Part shown: positions 17,065 through 25,829 of the stretch, piece after piece
Numbering within the stretch: position 1 is the first letter of the stretch
Layout: the number at the start of each line of letters is the position of its first letter
Assembly (NCBI GenBank): GCA_039586575.1
Contig: JBDHKD010000002.1
Span: 68,435-132,434 of the forward strand
From: G020344215 sp039586575
Lineage (GTDB): Bacteria; Gemmatimonadota; Gemmatimonadetes; Palauibacterales; KS3-K002
Length of the DNA stretch: 64,000 nt
Direction of reading: 5' to 3'
Made by a program: the position numbers and the translations under genes
The notes under the pieces: generated by a model
Databases searched by the model: none
What the model was told of the DNA's origin: nothing
The model's input: the letters and a program-made list of their open reading frames with translations, nothing else

Positions 17065-17423
17065 GCCGCACGGTGCTGATCGTAGACGATGCGATCTTCA
17101 TGCGCACGATGATCGCGGATATTCTCAAGGGTGCCGGCTTCGAGGTCGTGGGCGAAGCGTCCTCGGGGACCGAGGCTGTCGAGAAGTACAAGGAGTTGAA
17201 ACCCGATCTGGTGACCATGGATATCGTGATGCCAGACATGGGCGGGATCGACGCGGTGCGTGAGATCATCAAGATCGATCCCAAGGCCAGGATCCTCATG
17301 TGTAGCGCCATGGGCCAGCAGGGCCTGGTGGTCGAAGCGATCCAGGCCGGCGCTCGCGATTTCGTGGTGAAGCCCTTCCAGCCTTCACGAGTACTCGAGG
17401 CGGTCCAGCGCTTGCTAGGATGA
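17061..17423 (+). CDS. cheY: CheY-type response regulator
   Basis: A stand-alone 120-residue receiver domain. The phosphoacceptor Asp54 is in LVTMDIVMPDMGG, the acidic pair is Asp9-Asp10 (IVDDA), Ser82 takes the Thr/Ser switch place (MCSAMGQQ) and Lys104 is in VVKPFQ. All catalytic residues are intact. The MCSAMGQQ stretch resembles the Bacillus/Thermotoga CheY type, which agrees with a CheC phosphatase two genes on. The downstream target is unknown because no flagellar switch gene is here. Confidence 0.95.
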   Translation: MSRTVLIVDDAIFMRTMIADILKGAGFEVVGEASSGTEAVEKYKELKPDLVTMDIVMPDMGGIDAVREIIKIDPKARILMCSAMGQQGLVVEAIQAGARDFVVKPFQPSRVLEAVQRLLG

Positions 17424-19069
17424 GCCAGCAGCAGAAGTACGCCGAGCTCTTTGCAGCGGAGGCGCGCGAGCACCTGGCCGAGATCAGTCGCTCGCTCGTT
17501 GCCTTGGAAGAGGAGCCCGAGGAGCAGAGCTCGCTCGACGCCATATTCCGCTCGGTTCACACGATCAAAGGGATGGCGGCCGCGATGGGCTACGACGTAC
17601 CGGCGCGACTGTCTCACAATATCGAGTCGGTGCTCGACGAATTGCGTGCGGGGCGCCGTCGGGTCAGCCCCGCTGTGATCGATTTGCTGCTGGAAAGCTC
17701 GGATTCGCTGGAGGCCGCTGTCGAGGCAACGGTCGCCGGTGACGACCCTAAGGATCCAGCGGTCATCATCGAGCGGCTCGTGTGGTGGAGACTCGCCGCC
17801 GAAGAGCCTGCAGCCGCAGCTCAAGCCGCTCCCGCTCCGGAACCGGGCCCCGCAGCCGCACTAACCGAACCGCGGCGCGCTGCAACGGTCGCGTCACGCC
17901 GGTCGGATTCCAGCCGCTTGCGCGTCGATATCCGGCGGCTGGATGCCCTGATGAATCTGATGGGCGAGCTGATGATCGTGCGCGGCCACCTCCGAGCCCT
18001 GGCCGCTGACCTGGGCGCCGAGCCGCTTCAAGACGCGGTCGAACGGGCCGGCCGGCTCGTTACCGAGATGCAGGCGCACGTCGTCGAGAGCAGAATGGTG
18101 CCGGTCTGGCAGATTTTTGATCGTTTCCCGCGCCTGGTGCGAGACGCTGCGCGAGCTTCGGGCAAGGAGGTGGAGCTCGAGATCTCGGGCAAGGAGCTCG
18201 AGCTCGACCGCTCGTTGCTCGACGCCATCGGTGACCCTCTCGTGCATTTGCTCCGCAATGCGGTCGATCATGGAATCGAGCCGCCCGAAGAGCGTGAGCG
18301 CGTTGGAAAGCCGAGGGCGGGACGCGTCGAGCTGAAGGCACGGCGCGAGCGTTCCCACGTGATCATCGACGTGAGCGACGACGGTCGTGGGATCGACCGC
18401 GCCGGTGTGATCGGACGGGCTCGCCGTGAAGGGCTGATCGGGAAAGACGAAGAGCCAAGCGACCAGGAACTGCTGCGGCTGATGGCTCGGCCGGGATTCA
18501 CTACGGCCGCTCAGATCACGACCCTTTCCGGTCGCGGGGTCGGCCTCGATGTCGTCGAGAACACGATTCGCGGTTTGGGAGGCTCTGTTGCCCTCACGAG
18601 CAACATGGGGGTGGGGGCGACCTTCCGCATCGAGCTCCCACTGACCCTCGCCATCGTCCGCGCGCTCATCGTCGAAGTCGCCGGCCAGGTCTACGCGGTG
18701 CCGGCCACGTTTACCCGTGAGAGCTTCGAACTCGACGAGTCCGCCGTCGAAAAGGCGCACGGCCGTGAGTGGATCCAATGGCAAGGCGAGCGGGTCCCGC
18801 TAACCCGCCTGCATAGGCTGTTCGCCGGAAGCGGTGGGCAGGACAACGGCAACGGGTCGTCCACGCGAGGGGACGGGTATCTGAACCTGGTCGGCCTGGA
18901 GTTCGGAGGTTCGCGGCTGGTCGTTGCAGTTGACGCGTTCCTGGGCGAAGAAGAGATCGTGATCAAGCCATTCGAGCCGCCGCTCGGTTCGGTGCCGGTG
19001 TTCTCCGGTGCCATGGTGCGGCCGGACGGCCGACCGGCGCTGGTGCTCGACGTAGGCAATCTGTCGTGA
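17420..19069 (+). CDS. cheA: Chemotaxis histidine kinase CheA lacking the P2 domain
   Basis: 549 residues. HPt domain (1-105) with the phosphorylated His47 in FRSVHTIKG; a low-complexity Ala/Pro linker (about 125-160) where P2 would be; dimerisation helices (about 163-225); HATPase with the N box LLRNAVDHGIE (277-287, Asn280), G1 DDGRGI (320-325) and G2 GRGVGLDVV (371-379); and a C-terminal CheW-like domain (about 410-549). All catalytic boxes are intact. Loss of P2 is known in other CheAs and slows but does not abolish transfer to CheY. Start and stop overlaps couple it to cheY. Confidence 0.95.
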   Translation: MSQQQKYAELFAAEAREHLAEISRSLVALEEEPEEQSSLDAIFRSVHTIKGMAAAMGYDVPARLSHNIESVLDELRAGRRRVSPAVIDLLLESSDSLEAAVEATVAGDDPKDPAVIIERLVWWRLAAEEPAAAAQAAPAPEPGPAAALTEPRRAATVASRRSDSSRLRVDIRRLDALMNLMGELMIVRGHLRALAADLGAEPLQDAVERAGRLVTEMQAHVVESRMVPVWQIFDRFPRLVRDAARASGKEVELEISGKELELDRSLLDAIGDPLVHLLRNAVDHGIEPPEERERVGKPRAGRVELKARRERSHVIIDVSDDGRGIDRAGVIGRARREGLIGKDEEPSDQELLRLMARPGFTTAAQITTLSGRGVGLDVVENTIRGLGGSVALTSNMGVGATFRIELPLTLAIVRALIVEVAGQVYAVPATFTRESFELDESAVEKAHGREWIQWQGERVPLTRLHRLFAGSGGQDNGNGSSTRGDGYLNLVGLEFGGSRLVVAVDAFLGEEEIVIKPFEPPLGSVPVFSGAMVRPDGRPALVLDVGNLS

Positions 19070-19091
19070 GCGATAGCTTCAACCTTCACCG

Positions 19092-19721
19092 GTGACTCGG
19101 ATGAATCGAACGCGGGAGCTCCGCGACAAGGAGCTAGACGCCCTCAAGGAGATGGCCAACATCGGCGCCGGTCACGCGGCGACCGCTCTGAGCCAGCTGA
19201 CCAACCGTCGCATCATGATCGACGTGCCGGATGTGAGGATCTGTACCATCGAGGAAGCTGCGGACACCACCGGCAAAGACGGGGGCGTGGTGGCCGCAGT
19301 GCTCATGCACGTGCTGGGCGACCTCACAGGCCGGAGCCTGCTCCTGTTCGCGAAGAACTGTGCGCTGCAGCTGGCCGATTTGCTGTTGAACCGAGAGCCG
19401 GGGACGACGAGGGTCTTTGCAGAGCTGGAGCAGTCGTCGATCAAGGAAACGGCGAACATTCTGACCGGGGCCTACCTCAACGGCCTGTCAGACATGCTGG
19501 GTCTGATGCTGATTCCCTCCGTTCCGAGTCTGGCCATCGATCTGAGTACCGCGGTACTCTCGACGACATACCTGAACTTCGCCTATGAGGAAGGTCAGGT
19601 CATCGTCCTCGACACGCGCTTCCGGTTTGAACCAGGCGATGCCGGCATGTCGGGCCACTTCGTTCTGTTGCCGGACCCGGCGAGTCTGGAAGTGATAATC
19701 AAAGCTGCTCGATTGGCGTAG
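19092..19721 (+). CDS. cheC: CheC-type CheY-P phosphatase with two intact active sites
   Basis: 209 residues containing the CheC/CheX/FliY phosphatase motif twice. The first is Asp16-x3-Glu20-x2-Asn23 with Pro46 exactly 22 residues after the Asn; the second is Ser115-x3-Glu119-x2-Asn122 with Pro145 at the same spacing. Both sites therefore look able to dephosphorylate CheY-P. In Bacillus and Thermotoga CheC also binds CheD, and cheD is present in this operon. The GTG at 19092 is used; an ATG at 19101 is equally possible. The gap after cheA is 22 bases. Confidence 0.94.
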   Translation: MTRMNRTRELRDKELDALKEMANIGAGHAATALSQLTNRRIMIDVPDVRICTIEEAADTTGKDGGVVAAVLMHVLGDLTGRSLLLFAKNCALQLADLLLNREPGTTRVFAELEQSSIKETANILTGAYLNGLSDMLGLMLIPSVPSLAIDLSTAVLSTTYLNFAYEEGQVIVLDTRFRFEPGDAGMSGHFVLLPDPASLEVIIKAARLA

Positions 19722-19724
19722 CGA

Positions 19725-22424
19725 ATGACTGCGACGGTTCACTCTGAGGGCGATCTACGAGTCCTCCGGGCACTGGCGAAGCGGATCGACCCCGGGGACG
19801 CGGGGGCATACAACAACCTCGGTGTGGTCTACTATCAGAAGGGACTGTTCGAGGAGGCGATAGAGCAATTCAGACATGCGCTGGCCATCGACGGCAAGAT
19901 GGAAGTCGCACGCCGCAACTTGGATATCGCCTACCACCAGACCGGCTACTACGACCGTCGCATCACCGAGCTCATCGCCCGGCTGCGAGCCAAACAAGAC
20001 GACAGCGACGCTCGTTTCGCGTTGGCTGAAGCCTATTTCAACACGGGTCGCTACGACGAGGCGGTCGTCCAGTACGAAAAGCTGGTCGCCAGGAGTCCCG
20101 GCAACGTCCGTGTGCTGATCAAGCTGGGCAGCGCCGAGAAACTGCGCGGCGAGCTCAAGCGAGCGATCGAAGTGTTCGAGCGGGCTCGTGAGCTCGATCC
20201 CGATAACCCCTTCATCTACCAGGCCCTCGGCGAGATCCTCTACAACCAGGGGATGAACGAGGAGTCCATCGCTCACCTGCGTAAAGCACTAAAGCTGAAT
20301 CCGTCGGTCGCCGAGGTCCACCACCTCCTGAGCTTCGTGTATGGCGATATCGGCGAGGCGGAAAACGCCGCCCAGCACGCGGAGCGGGCGGCAGAGCTCA
20401 ACCCGGCAGCGACGAAAGCGCAAGCGAACCTCTCGCTCGATCGCTACAGCTCAGCCCGCTACACCGAGCTCACAGGGAAGACCGCCACTCCGTCGGTCGA
20501 CGGACAGAAGGCGTTCGCACACTACACGCTGGGCATCGCCTTCCGGGCGCGTGGCCTCTACGAGGAGGCGCGGCAGGAGTTCACCCGCGGGCGCGAAGCC
20601 GGCGAGGACCCAACGCTTCTTGACCAAGCGGAAGCGGAGCTCGCGTTGCTCGAGGGTGACGCCAAGGGTGCTCTGACGCGATACGACGCGCTCCTCTCCA
20701 AGATGAGCGACAGCCCCAAGGTATGGAACGAAAGAGGCGTCACGCTGCACCAGGTAGGGAATCTCGAGGAAGCCGAGGAGAGCTACCGCAAAGCCCTGGA
20801 GATCGATGGCGACTACGCCGTCGCCTGGAACAACATCGGCGTGCTGAGCGCGCACCGCCAGAGAGTCGAAGACGCGGAGGATGCCTTCCACCGCGCGCTC
20901 GCAGCGCAGCCGGGTCTGGATGACGCGCGCCTCAACCTCGGGTTGCTGTGGTTCCACGGAGGTAGACACGAGCCCAGTCTACAGCTCTATCGTGAGCTAC
21001 TGAAGGCCGACTCGGGTCGAGCGGACGCGTGGACTGGCTTGGGTACGGCCATGATGGAGATGGACCGCCTGATCGAGGCACGCAACGCGTTCGCGCGTGC
21101 CGTTGAGGCGAATCCGAACTTCCCGCCGGCACGCTACAACCTGAGCTTCGTCCTGGCGCGGCTCGGCGAGCACGAGGCGGCGTTGCGGGAGACCAAGATC
21201 GCCCTGGAGCTCGATCCGTACTATACGGCACCACGCTACAAGCTGTCCATCGACCTTCAGTACGAGTGCGGCGAGGTCTGGGCGCCGGAATTGGCGGCAC
21301 CGGAACGCCTGGAACCGAAGGGCGAAGGCGTTCGCGACTTCCGATTCGACCCGGCAGAGCTGAGAACGGCGTTCGAGGAGCTCGAGGGGCCGCGACCGGT
21401 AGAGGAAGCCCTCGTGGCGACCGAGTCCTTCGACTTGGCTCGTGATCATCTGGCGAACGGACTGTACGAGCGTGCGCTGGCCGAGGCCGTACGCGTAGTG
21501 CGCAACGGCGGTGACGCGGCCGAGGGCGCTCTCGTCATCGCTAAGATCTTCATGGAGCGGGGGCTCTACGGCGAGGCGCTGGAGCGGTACCAGGAAGCGC
21601 GGGCGCTACGGCCCGGCGATCCGGAGGCGCTGGCTGGCGTCACAGGCTGTCTCCTACAGCTCGATCGCGTCGACGAAGCGCAGCGGGTAGCCGAGGAATT
21701 GCAGCCGATCGCCGGTCACGACGTCAGAAACCTCTTGATGGTCGGCGAGGCGCTGTTCCGATCCGGCGAAGCGCGGCGGGCCATGGAGGTTCTCGACCTG
21801 GCAGCTCAGGTGGCGCCCGAAGACCCGGTCGTCTACCGCCATGTCGCCCGGGCCGCTCTCGCCGTCGGCAATCGCCGACGTGCTCGGGAACTCTATCGCA
21901 AGGCGATCATCGAGGATCCGGAGTTCACGGCGGCTCGCGTCGAGCTTGGACGGATCCTTCTCGAAGAAGGTGCGTACAGTGAAGCAGAGGGGGAGATCCG
22001 CCAGGCGCTGGAGCTGATGCCGACGTACGCCGAGGCGAATCTCGTACTCGCCGAGCTGCTCAGCCGACAGAGCCGCGCCCGCGAGTCGGTGGGCATGCTC
22101 GTCGAGTTCTTGGAGACTGAGCCGTACAATCTCGACGCCCTGGTGCTGCTAGGCGAAGCACTGCTGCGAGACGGCCGACGCCGCGATGCTGAGCAGGCGC
22201 TGTCTCGGGTGGTTCGCTTCGATCCGGAACGCCCGCAGGCGCTCTTCCGGCTCGGGGAGCTGTCGGCCGAGTCGGGTCGCTACCGGGAAGCTCTCAGCTA
22301 CTGGCGCAGGCTCATCGAGTCGGCTCCCGACAGCGAGTATGCGGAGCGTGCGCGGGTCCAGGCGCGCGTCGCTCTGGGTATGGGTAGTGCGTTCGAAGGC
22401 CAAGTGGCGGGGAGCGGTGCCTGA
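19725..22424 (+). CDS. Large cytoplasmic TPR-repeat protein
   Basis: 899 residues made almost wholly of tetratricopeptide repeats: units such as AYNNLGVVYYQKGLFEEAIEQFRHAL, FIYQALGEILYNQGMNEESIAHLRKALKLNP and AWNNIGVLSAHRQRVEDAEDAFHRAL recur throughout, with a gap near residues 500-560. I estimate roughly 20 repeats. There is no signal peptide or membrane helix, so a cytoplasmic scaffold is likely. It lies 3 bases after cheC, and its stop overlaps the PATAN gene (TGATG). TPR scaffolds accompany MglA pathways in myxobacteria. No enzyme domain is visible and its binding partner is unknown. Confidence 0.85.
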   Translation: MTATVHSEGDLRVLRALAKRIDPGDAGAYNNLGVVYYQKGLFEEAIEQFRHALAIDGKMEVARRNLDIAYHQTGYYDRRITELIARLRAKQDDSDARFALAEAYFNTGRYDEAVVQYEKLVARSPGNVRVLIKLGSAEKLRGELKRAIEVFERARELDPDNPFIYQALGEILYNQGMNEESIAHLRKALKLNPSVAEVHHLLSFVYGDIGEAENAAQHAERAAELNPAATKAQANLSLDRYSSARYTELTGKTATPSVDGQKAFAHYTLGIAFRARGLYEEARQEFTRGREAGEDPTLLDQAEAELALLEGDAKGALTRYDALLSKMSDSPKVWNERGVTLHQVGNLEEAEESYRKALEIDGDYAVAWNNIGVLSAHRQRVEDAEDAFHRALAAQPGLDDARLNLGLLWFHGGRHEPSLQLYRELLKADSGRADAWTGLGTAMMEMDRLIEARNAFARAVEANPNFPPARYNLSFVLARLGEHEAALRETKIALELDPYYTAPRYKLSIDLQYECGEVWAPELAAPERLEPKGEGVRDFRFDPAELRTAFEELEGPRPVEEALVATESFDLARDHLANGLYERALAEAVRVVRNGGDAAEGALVIAKIFMERGLYGEALERYQEARALRPGDPEALAGVTGCLLQLDRVDEAQRVAEELQPIAGHDVRNLLMVGEALFRSGEARRAMEVLDLAAQVAPEDPVVYRHVARAALAVGNRRRARELYRKAIIEDPEFTAARVELGRILLEEGAYSEAEGEIRQALELMPTYAEANLVLAELLSRQSRARESVGMLVEFLETEPYNLDALVLLGEALLRDGRRRDAEQALSRVVRFDPERPQALFRLGELSAESGRYREALSYWRRLIESAPDSEYAERARVQARVALGMGSAFEGQVAGSGA

Positions 22425-23557
22425 TGCCGATCGAAGGCTCTCTGCGTGAATTCGCGCTGACCGACATCTTCCAGCTGCTCCACCTGTCACGGAAGACGGG
22501 CGAGCTCAGGATCGTGCGCGAGCCTTCGGGATCCAATGCGGTAGTGATATTCAACGGCGGCGCCGTGGTAGGCGCGAACGTCGATGAGGCAACCCCGCGT
22601 CTCGGCTACATGTTGCTCAACGCGGGCAAGATCACGGAGGCGGACCTTCATCGGGCTGACCAGCTTCATTCCGAAGATCGCAGTCGACCCTGGAGTGAGA
22701 TCATCCGGTCGCTTCAAGTGGTGGAGCAGGGCGAAATGGAGCGGTACGTCAAGATCCAGGTCGAAGAATTCGCGTACGAGATCCTGGGCTGGCGCGATGG
22801 CAAGTTCTCCTTCGGAGAACGCGACGTAGAGGACTCGGAGTGCGTCACCTGGATCCCGGTCGAATCGCTGCTGATGGAGGGGGCTCGCCGTGCAGACGAG
22901 TTGTCGGCGCTGGCCACGACGATCGAGAGCCCCCGAGCGGTGCCGCGACTCTCGGAGACGGCGGACGAAGGCAGCGTTCTCGACCTGACGCCCGAGGAGT
23001 GGGAGATACTGGGGCGGATCGATGGTGCGAGCGATGTGAAGTCTATTGCCTGGACGATGGGTCGCACCGAGGTCGAGGTCAGCAAGACCATCTCCAAGCT
23101 CAAGGATCTCGGACTGATCGAGATTGGTGCAGAAGAAGAGATCGCCCGCACCAGACCGCCGCACGAGATGTCGCTCGACCAGGCCGAGGACCTGCTTGAG
23201 CACGGTGAGGTTCCTGAAGCGCGACGCCGGATCGAATCGGTGCTCAAGAGACACCCCGAGGAACCGCGGGCCCATCTCCTCCGGGCACGGGCTCTGGAGC
23301 GGTGGGGCGATTGGCTCGGTGCAACGGAGGCCTACGAGAAGACATTGAGCATCGATCCGCTGGCTGCCGAGGCCCGCCAACGTCTGGGTCTGGTTCGTCT
23401 GAAGCTCGGGGACATTGAGGGCGCCGCACGTGAGTGGAGCACGTACCTGCGAATGGCGCCGGAGGCGATCGATCGGCCGCGGGTGGAGCGGGCGATCGAT
23501 GCCGTGCGTGAATTGAAGGTCATACTCAGCGAATTCGATGGCCGAGAAACCACGTAG
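22424..23557 (+). CDS. DUF4388 (PATAN) plus winged-helix-like plus TPR protein
   Basis: 377 residues in three parts. The N-terminal PATAN domain (about 1-150) begins IEGSLREFALTDIFQLLHLSRKTGEL and contains the family's GGAVVGANV and LGYMLLNAGKITEADL stretches. A middle segment (about 188-235, LDLTPEEWEILGRIDGASDVKSI ... VSKTISKLKDLGLIE) reads as a winged-helix-like module. The C-terminus (about 245-375) has TPR repeats. PATAN proteins are linked to response-regulator and MglA pathways in cyanobacteria and deltaproteobacteria. The same three-part architecture recurs in the 26997 gene, so the two are paralogues around mglBA. The next gene overlaps it by 20 bases. Confidence 0.85.
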   Translation: MPIEGSLREFALTDIFQLLHLSRKTGELRIVREPSGSNAVVIFNGGAVVGANVDEATPRLGYMLLNAGKITEADLHRADQLHSEDRSRPWSEIIRSLQVVEQGEMERYVKIQVEEFAYEILGWRDGKFSFGERDVEDSECVTWIPVESLLMEGARRADELSALATTIESPRAVPRLSETADEGSVLDLTPEEWEILGRIDGASDVKSIAWTMGRTEVEVSKTISKLKDLGLIEIGAEEEIARTRPPHEMSLDQAEDLLEHGEVPEARRRIESVLKRHPEEPRAHLLRARALERWGDWLGATEAYEKTLSIDPLAAEARQRLGLVRLKLGDIEGAAREWSTYLRMAPEAIDRPRVERAIDAVRELKVILSEFDGRETT

Positions 23558-24362
23558 GTCGCTGCAGGAACTCAGCGCCGAGGTCGCTACGAATCCGAAC
23601 TCGACCGCATTCGTCGAGCTCGCCGCCGCCTATCGTGAACGTGGCGACACCGAACGCGCGCTGCGGCTTTGCCTGCGCGGTATCCAACGGCACCCCACAC
23701 ACGTCGGTGCGCACTTCGAGCTCGGTCTCATCTATGAGGCACACGGGGACCGTGAGCTGGCCTTGGACGAATGGGGCATCGTCCGCCAATTGGCTCCCGA
23801 CCATCTGCCATCGCGGCTGGCGTTGGTCCGCCTCTACCTGGATGAGCAGCGGCTGGAAGACGCCGAGATCGAGCTACAGGCGGCTCAGACGCTTGCACCG
23901 GGCGACACGACGGTCACCCGGCTGAGAGAGCAGGTCGAGAACACCCGTCGCGACAGGACGGCCGCCGCGGTCGCCGACAGCGCGGTGGGCAGACCGGCGG
24001 CTGGCCTCTTCGCAGAGCTGGAAGAGGGACAGACCGGCACGCTGGGCGTAATGCTCGTTAGCGGAGACGGCCGGGTTATCGAGGGCCGGATGACTCGGCG
24101 GGGCGTCGAGTCGGATCGAATGCTGGGGGTGACGCTCAACGGCGCCAAGGCGGAGGCGATGCGAGTCGCCTCGCACCTGGGGCTGGGCGAACTACTGGGC
24201 ATGGTGATCGAGAGCTCGGCCGCTCGGCTCACTGTGTGTCCGATCGATAATGGGATCGTGGTAGTAGCGACACGGGCCGACATTCCGGCCGGTCAAGCGG
24301 CGCGTGTTGTTCAGCGGGCGCGTGATCTTGCCCGGCCGCACCTCGACGACGGAAGACGATGA
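23538..24362 (+). CDS. TPR-Roadblock fusion protein
   Basis: 274 residues. Residues 1-135 form TPR repeats (AFVELAAAYRERGDTERALRLCLRGIQRHP, then HFELGLIYEAHGDRELALDEW). Residues about 155-270 look like a Roadblock/LC7 domain (GVMLVSGDGRVIEGRM ... AMRVASHLGLGELLGMVIES ... VCPIDNGIVVVATRADIPAG). Roadblock proteins pair with small Ras-like GTPases; MglB, the MglA GAP, is the best-known bacterial example. A TPR-Roadblock fusion could tether this activity to a scaffold. It is the first of three consecutive Roadblock-type genes before mglA; the stop overlaps the next gene (ATGA). Confidence 0.78.
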   Translation: MAEKPRRSLQELSAEVATNPNSTAFVELAAAYRERGDTERALRLCLRGIQRHPTHVGAHFELGLIYEAHGDRELALDEWGIVRQLAPDHLPSRLALVRLYLDEQRLEDAEIELQAAQTLAPGDTTVTRLREQVENTRRDRTAAAVADSAVGRPAAGLFAELEEGQTGTLGVMLVSGDGRVIEGRMTRRGVESDRMLGVTLNGAKAEAMRVASHLGLGELLGMVIESSAARLTVCPIDNGIVVVATRADIPAGQAARVVQRARDLARPHLDDGRR

Positions 24363-24715
24363 GGACTCCGTACGAGCGGCTGCTGGCTCAGGTGATGAGA
24401 ATGCCGGGCGTGCGTGGCGCCTTGGTGGTCGCTGTGCGCGATGGTCTCGTTGTCGACGGCCGAGTCCATGTCGGGGTGGAGGGCGACGCGGTGGCGGCTC
24501 TGGCAGCCTCCCTGTATCGCCGCGCCTGTCGGGCGACCGGCGCCACCAACGGGAAGGAGCGATTCGTCGAGTTGGAGGCTGAAAACGGCCGGATCATGAT
24601 TGCGGGCATGAACGACCTCGCCTTGATGGCGGTCCTCGATCGCAGGGCCAACACCGGCCAGGCTCGGCTGGCCGTGCGCCGTGCCGCCGAGGAACTTGCC
24701 GCCATGGAAGGATAG
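24359..24715 (+). CDS. Small Roadblock/LC7-like protein
   Basis: 118 residues with the alpha-beta-beta-alpha-beta pattern of a stand-alone Roadblock domain: GVRGALVVAVRDGLVVDGRVHVG, a helix (VAALAASLYRRACRATGA), RFVELEAENGRIMIAGMNDLALMAVLDRRANTG and a last helix. It resembles MglB but differs from the 162-residue copy that follows, so the two could form a heteromer on MglA. Coupled upstream (ATGA) and 5 bases from the next gene. Function is inferred from fold and context only. Confidence 0.75.
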   Translation: MRTPYERLLAQVMRMPGVRGALVVAVRDGLVVDGRVHVGVEGDAVAALAASLYRRACRATGATNGKERFVELEAENGRIMIAGMNDLALMAVLDRRANTGQARLAVRRAAEELAAMEG

Positions 24716-24720
24716 ACGAC

Positions 24721-25209
24721 GTGAACCGCCTGGACCTGAGCAGCATCCAGGACGCCTTCGCGGGCCCGTTGGAAGAGTTCGTGCGCGAATCTGGCGCGCG
24801 GCTGGCCGTGTTGATCAATCGCAGCGGTCAGGTGCTCGCTCAACACGGCTTTGACAAGGTCTTCGACCTGGTCGGTGTCGCGTCCCTTGCCGCCGGCATC
24901 AACGCCTCCAGCCGGGCCCTCGCCAATCAACTCGGCGAGGAACGGTTCGAGCATCTACACCATGCCGGTACGGCGCGGCAACTGTTTCTGGCCCACTTCG
25001 ACTCGGCTGTGGGCCAACTGATGTTGGTCACGGTCTTCGACGAACGTTCTTCGATAGGCCTGGTGCGCCTATTCTTCGAGCGCTTCGTAATCGGGATTCG
25101 CAACCTGCCTTCGATGGATGCTGGGCGCACCACGGTGACGGCGGCGGATTTCGAGGCGGACCTCGAAACGAGTCTCGATCGGTTCTTCCAAGATCTGATA
25201 GGCGGCTAA
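24721..25209 (+). CDS. mglB: MglB-type Roadblock protein (probable MglA GAP)
   Basis: 162 residues. Residues 1-125 match the MglB pattern: ARLAVLINRSGQVLAQHGF, VGVASLAAGINASSRALANQLGEE, RQLFLAHFDSAVGQLMLVTVFDERSSIGLVRLFFERF. In Myxococcus and Thermus, an MglB dimer stimulates GTP hydrolysis by MglA and marks the lagging pole. It lies two bases before mglA, the same mglB-mglA order as in myxobacteria. The C-terminal 35 residues (VTAADFEADLETSLDRFF) form a helix; in Myxococcus MglB a C-terminal helix also touches MglA. Confidence 0.88.
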   Translation: MNRLDLSSIQDAFAGPLEEFVRESGARLAVLINRSGQVLAQHGFDKVFDLVGVASLAAGINASSRALANQLGEERFEHLHHAGTARQLFLAHFDSAVGQLMLVTVFDERSSIGLVRLFFERFVIGIRNLPSMDAGRTTVTAADFEADLETSLDRFFQDLIGG

Positions 25210-25211
25210 AG

Positions 25212-25829
25212 ATGTCGCTCGTCAACTACGCAACACGAGAGATCACCTGCAAGATCGTCTATTATGGCCCTGGACGGTCGGGCAAGACTACAAACCTGCA
25301 GTATATCCACAGTCGCGTTCCCTGGGATCGCAAGGGCGAGATGGTGTCGTTGGCGACGGAGGCGGACAGGACGCTGTTCTTCGACTTCCTGCCGCTCGAG
25401 CTCGGGCAGATCTCCGGGTTCACTACACGTTTCCAGCTCTACACAGTGCCCGGACAGGTGTACTACAATGCTACCCGCAAGCTCGTGCTGCAGGGTGCGG
25501 ATGGTGTCGTATTCGTGGCGGACAGCCAGAAGTCGCAGCTGGACTCGGACATCGAATCTTTCCGCAACTTGCACGAAAACCTGCTCGAGCACGGGATCGA
25601 TATCCGGGACATACCGGTTATCATCCAGTATAACAAGCGCGACTTGCCTAACGTCTTCAGCATTGAGCAGTTGGAGGAAGAGCTGAACTTCCGCAACGTG
25701 CCCAGCCACCCGGCGTCGGCCCTTCTCGGCGAAGGTGTTTTCGACACGTTGAGGTCGGCCAGCGAGGCCGTGCTCAAGAAGTTGGCGAGGAAGTTGGAGA
25801 CTCCCATCAAAAATGCTGCAGGAGACTGA
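25212..25829 (+). CDS. mglA: MglA-type small GTPase
   Basis: 205-residue Ras-like GTPase. G1 is GPGRSGKT (residues 19-26), the G3 region is TVPGQVYY, where MglA proteins have TVPGQ rather than the DxxGQ of Ras, and G4 is NKRD (YNKRDLP). The beta-zero/screw segment EITCKIVYYG and LATEADRTLFFDFLPLELG are typical. MglA-GTP sets the leading cell pole and activates pili or gliding machines. All nucleotide-binding motifs are intact. Its stop overlaps the DnaA-like ATPase start (TGATGG), so the two proteins are made together. Confidence 0.94.
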   Translation: MSLVNYATREITCKIVYYGPGRSGKTTNLQYIHSRVPWDRKGEMVSLATEADRTLFFDFLPLELGQISGFTTRFQLYTVPGQVYYNATRKLVLQGADGVVFVADSQKSQLDSDIESFRNLHENLLEHGIDIRDIPVIIQYNKRDLPNVFSIEQLEEELNFRNVPSHPASALLGEGVFDTLRSASEAVLKKLARKLETPIKNAAGD

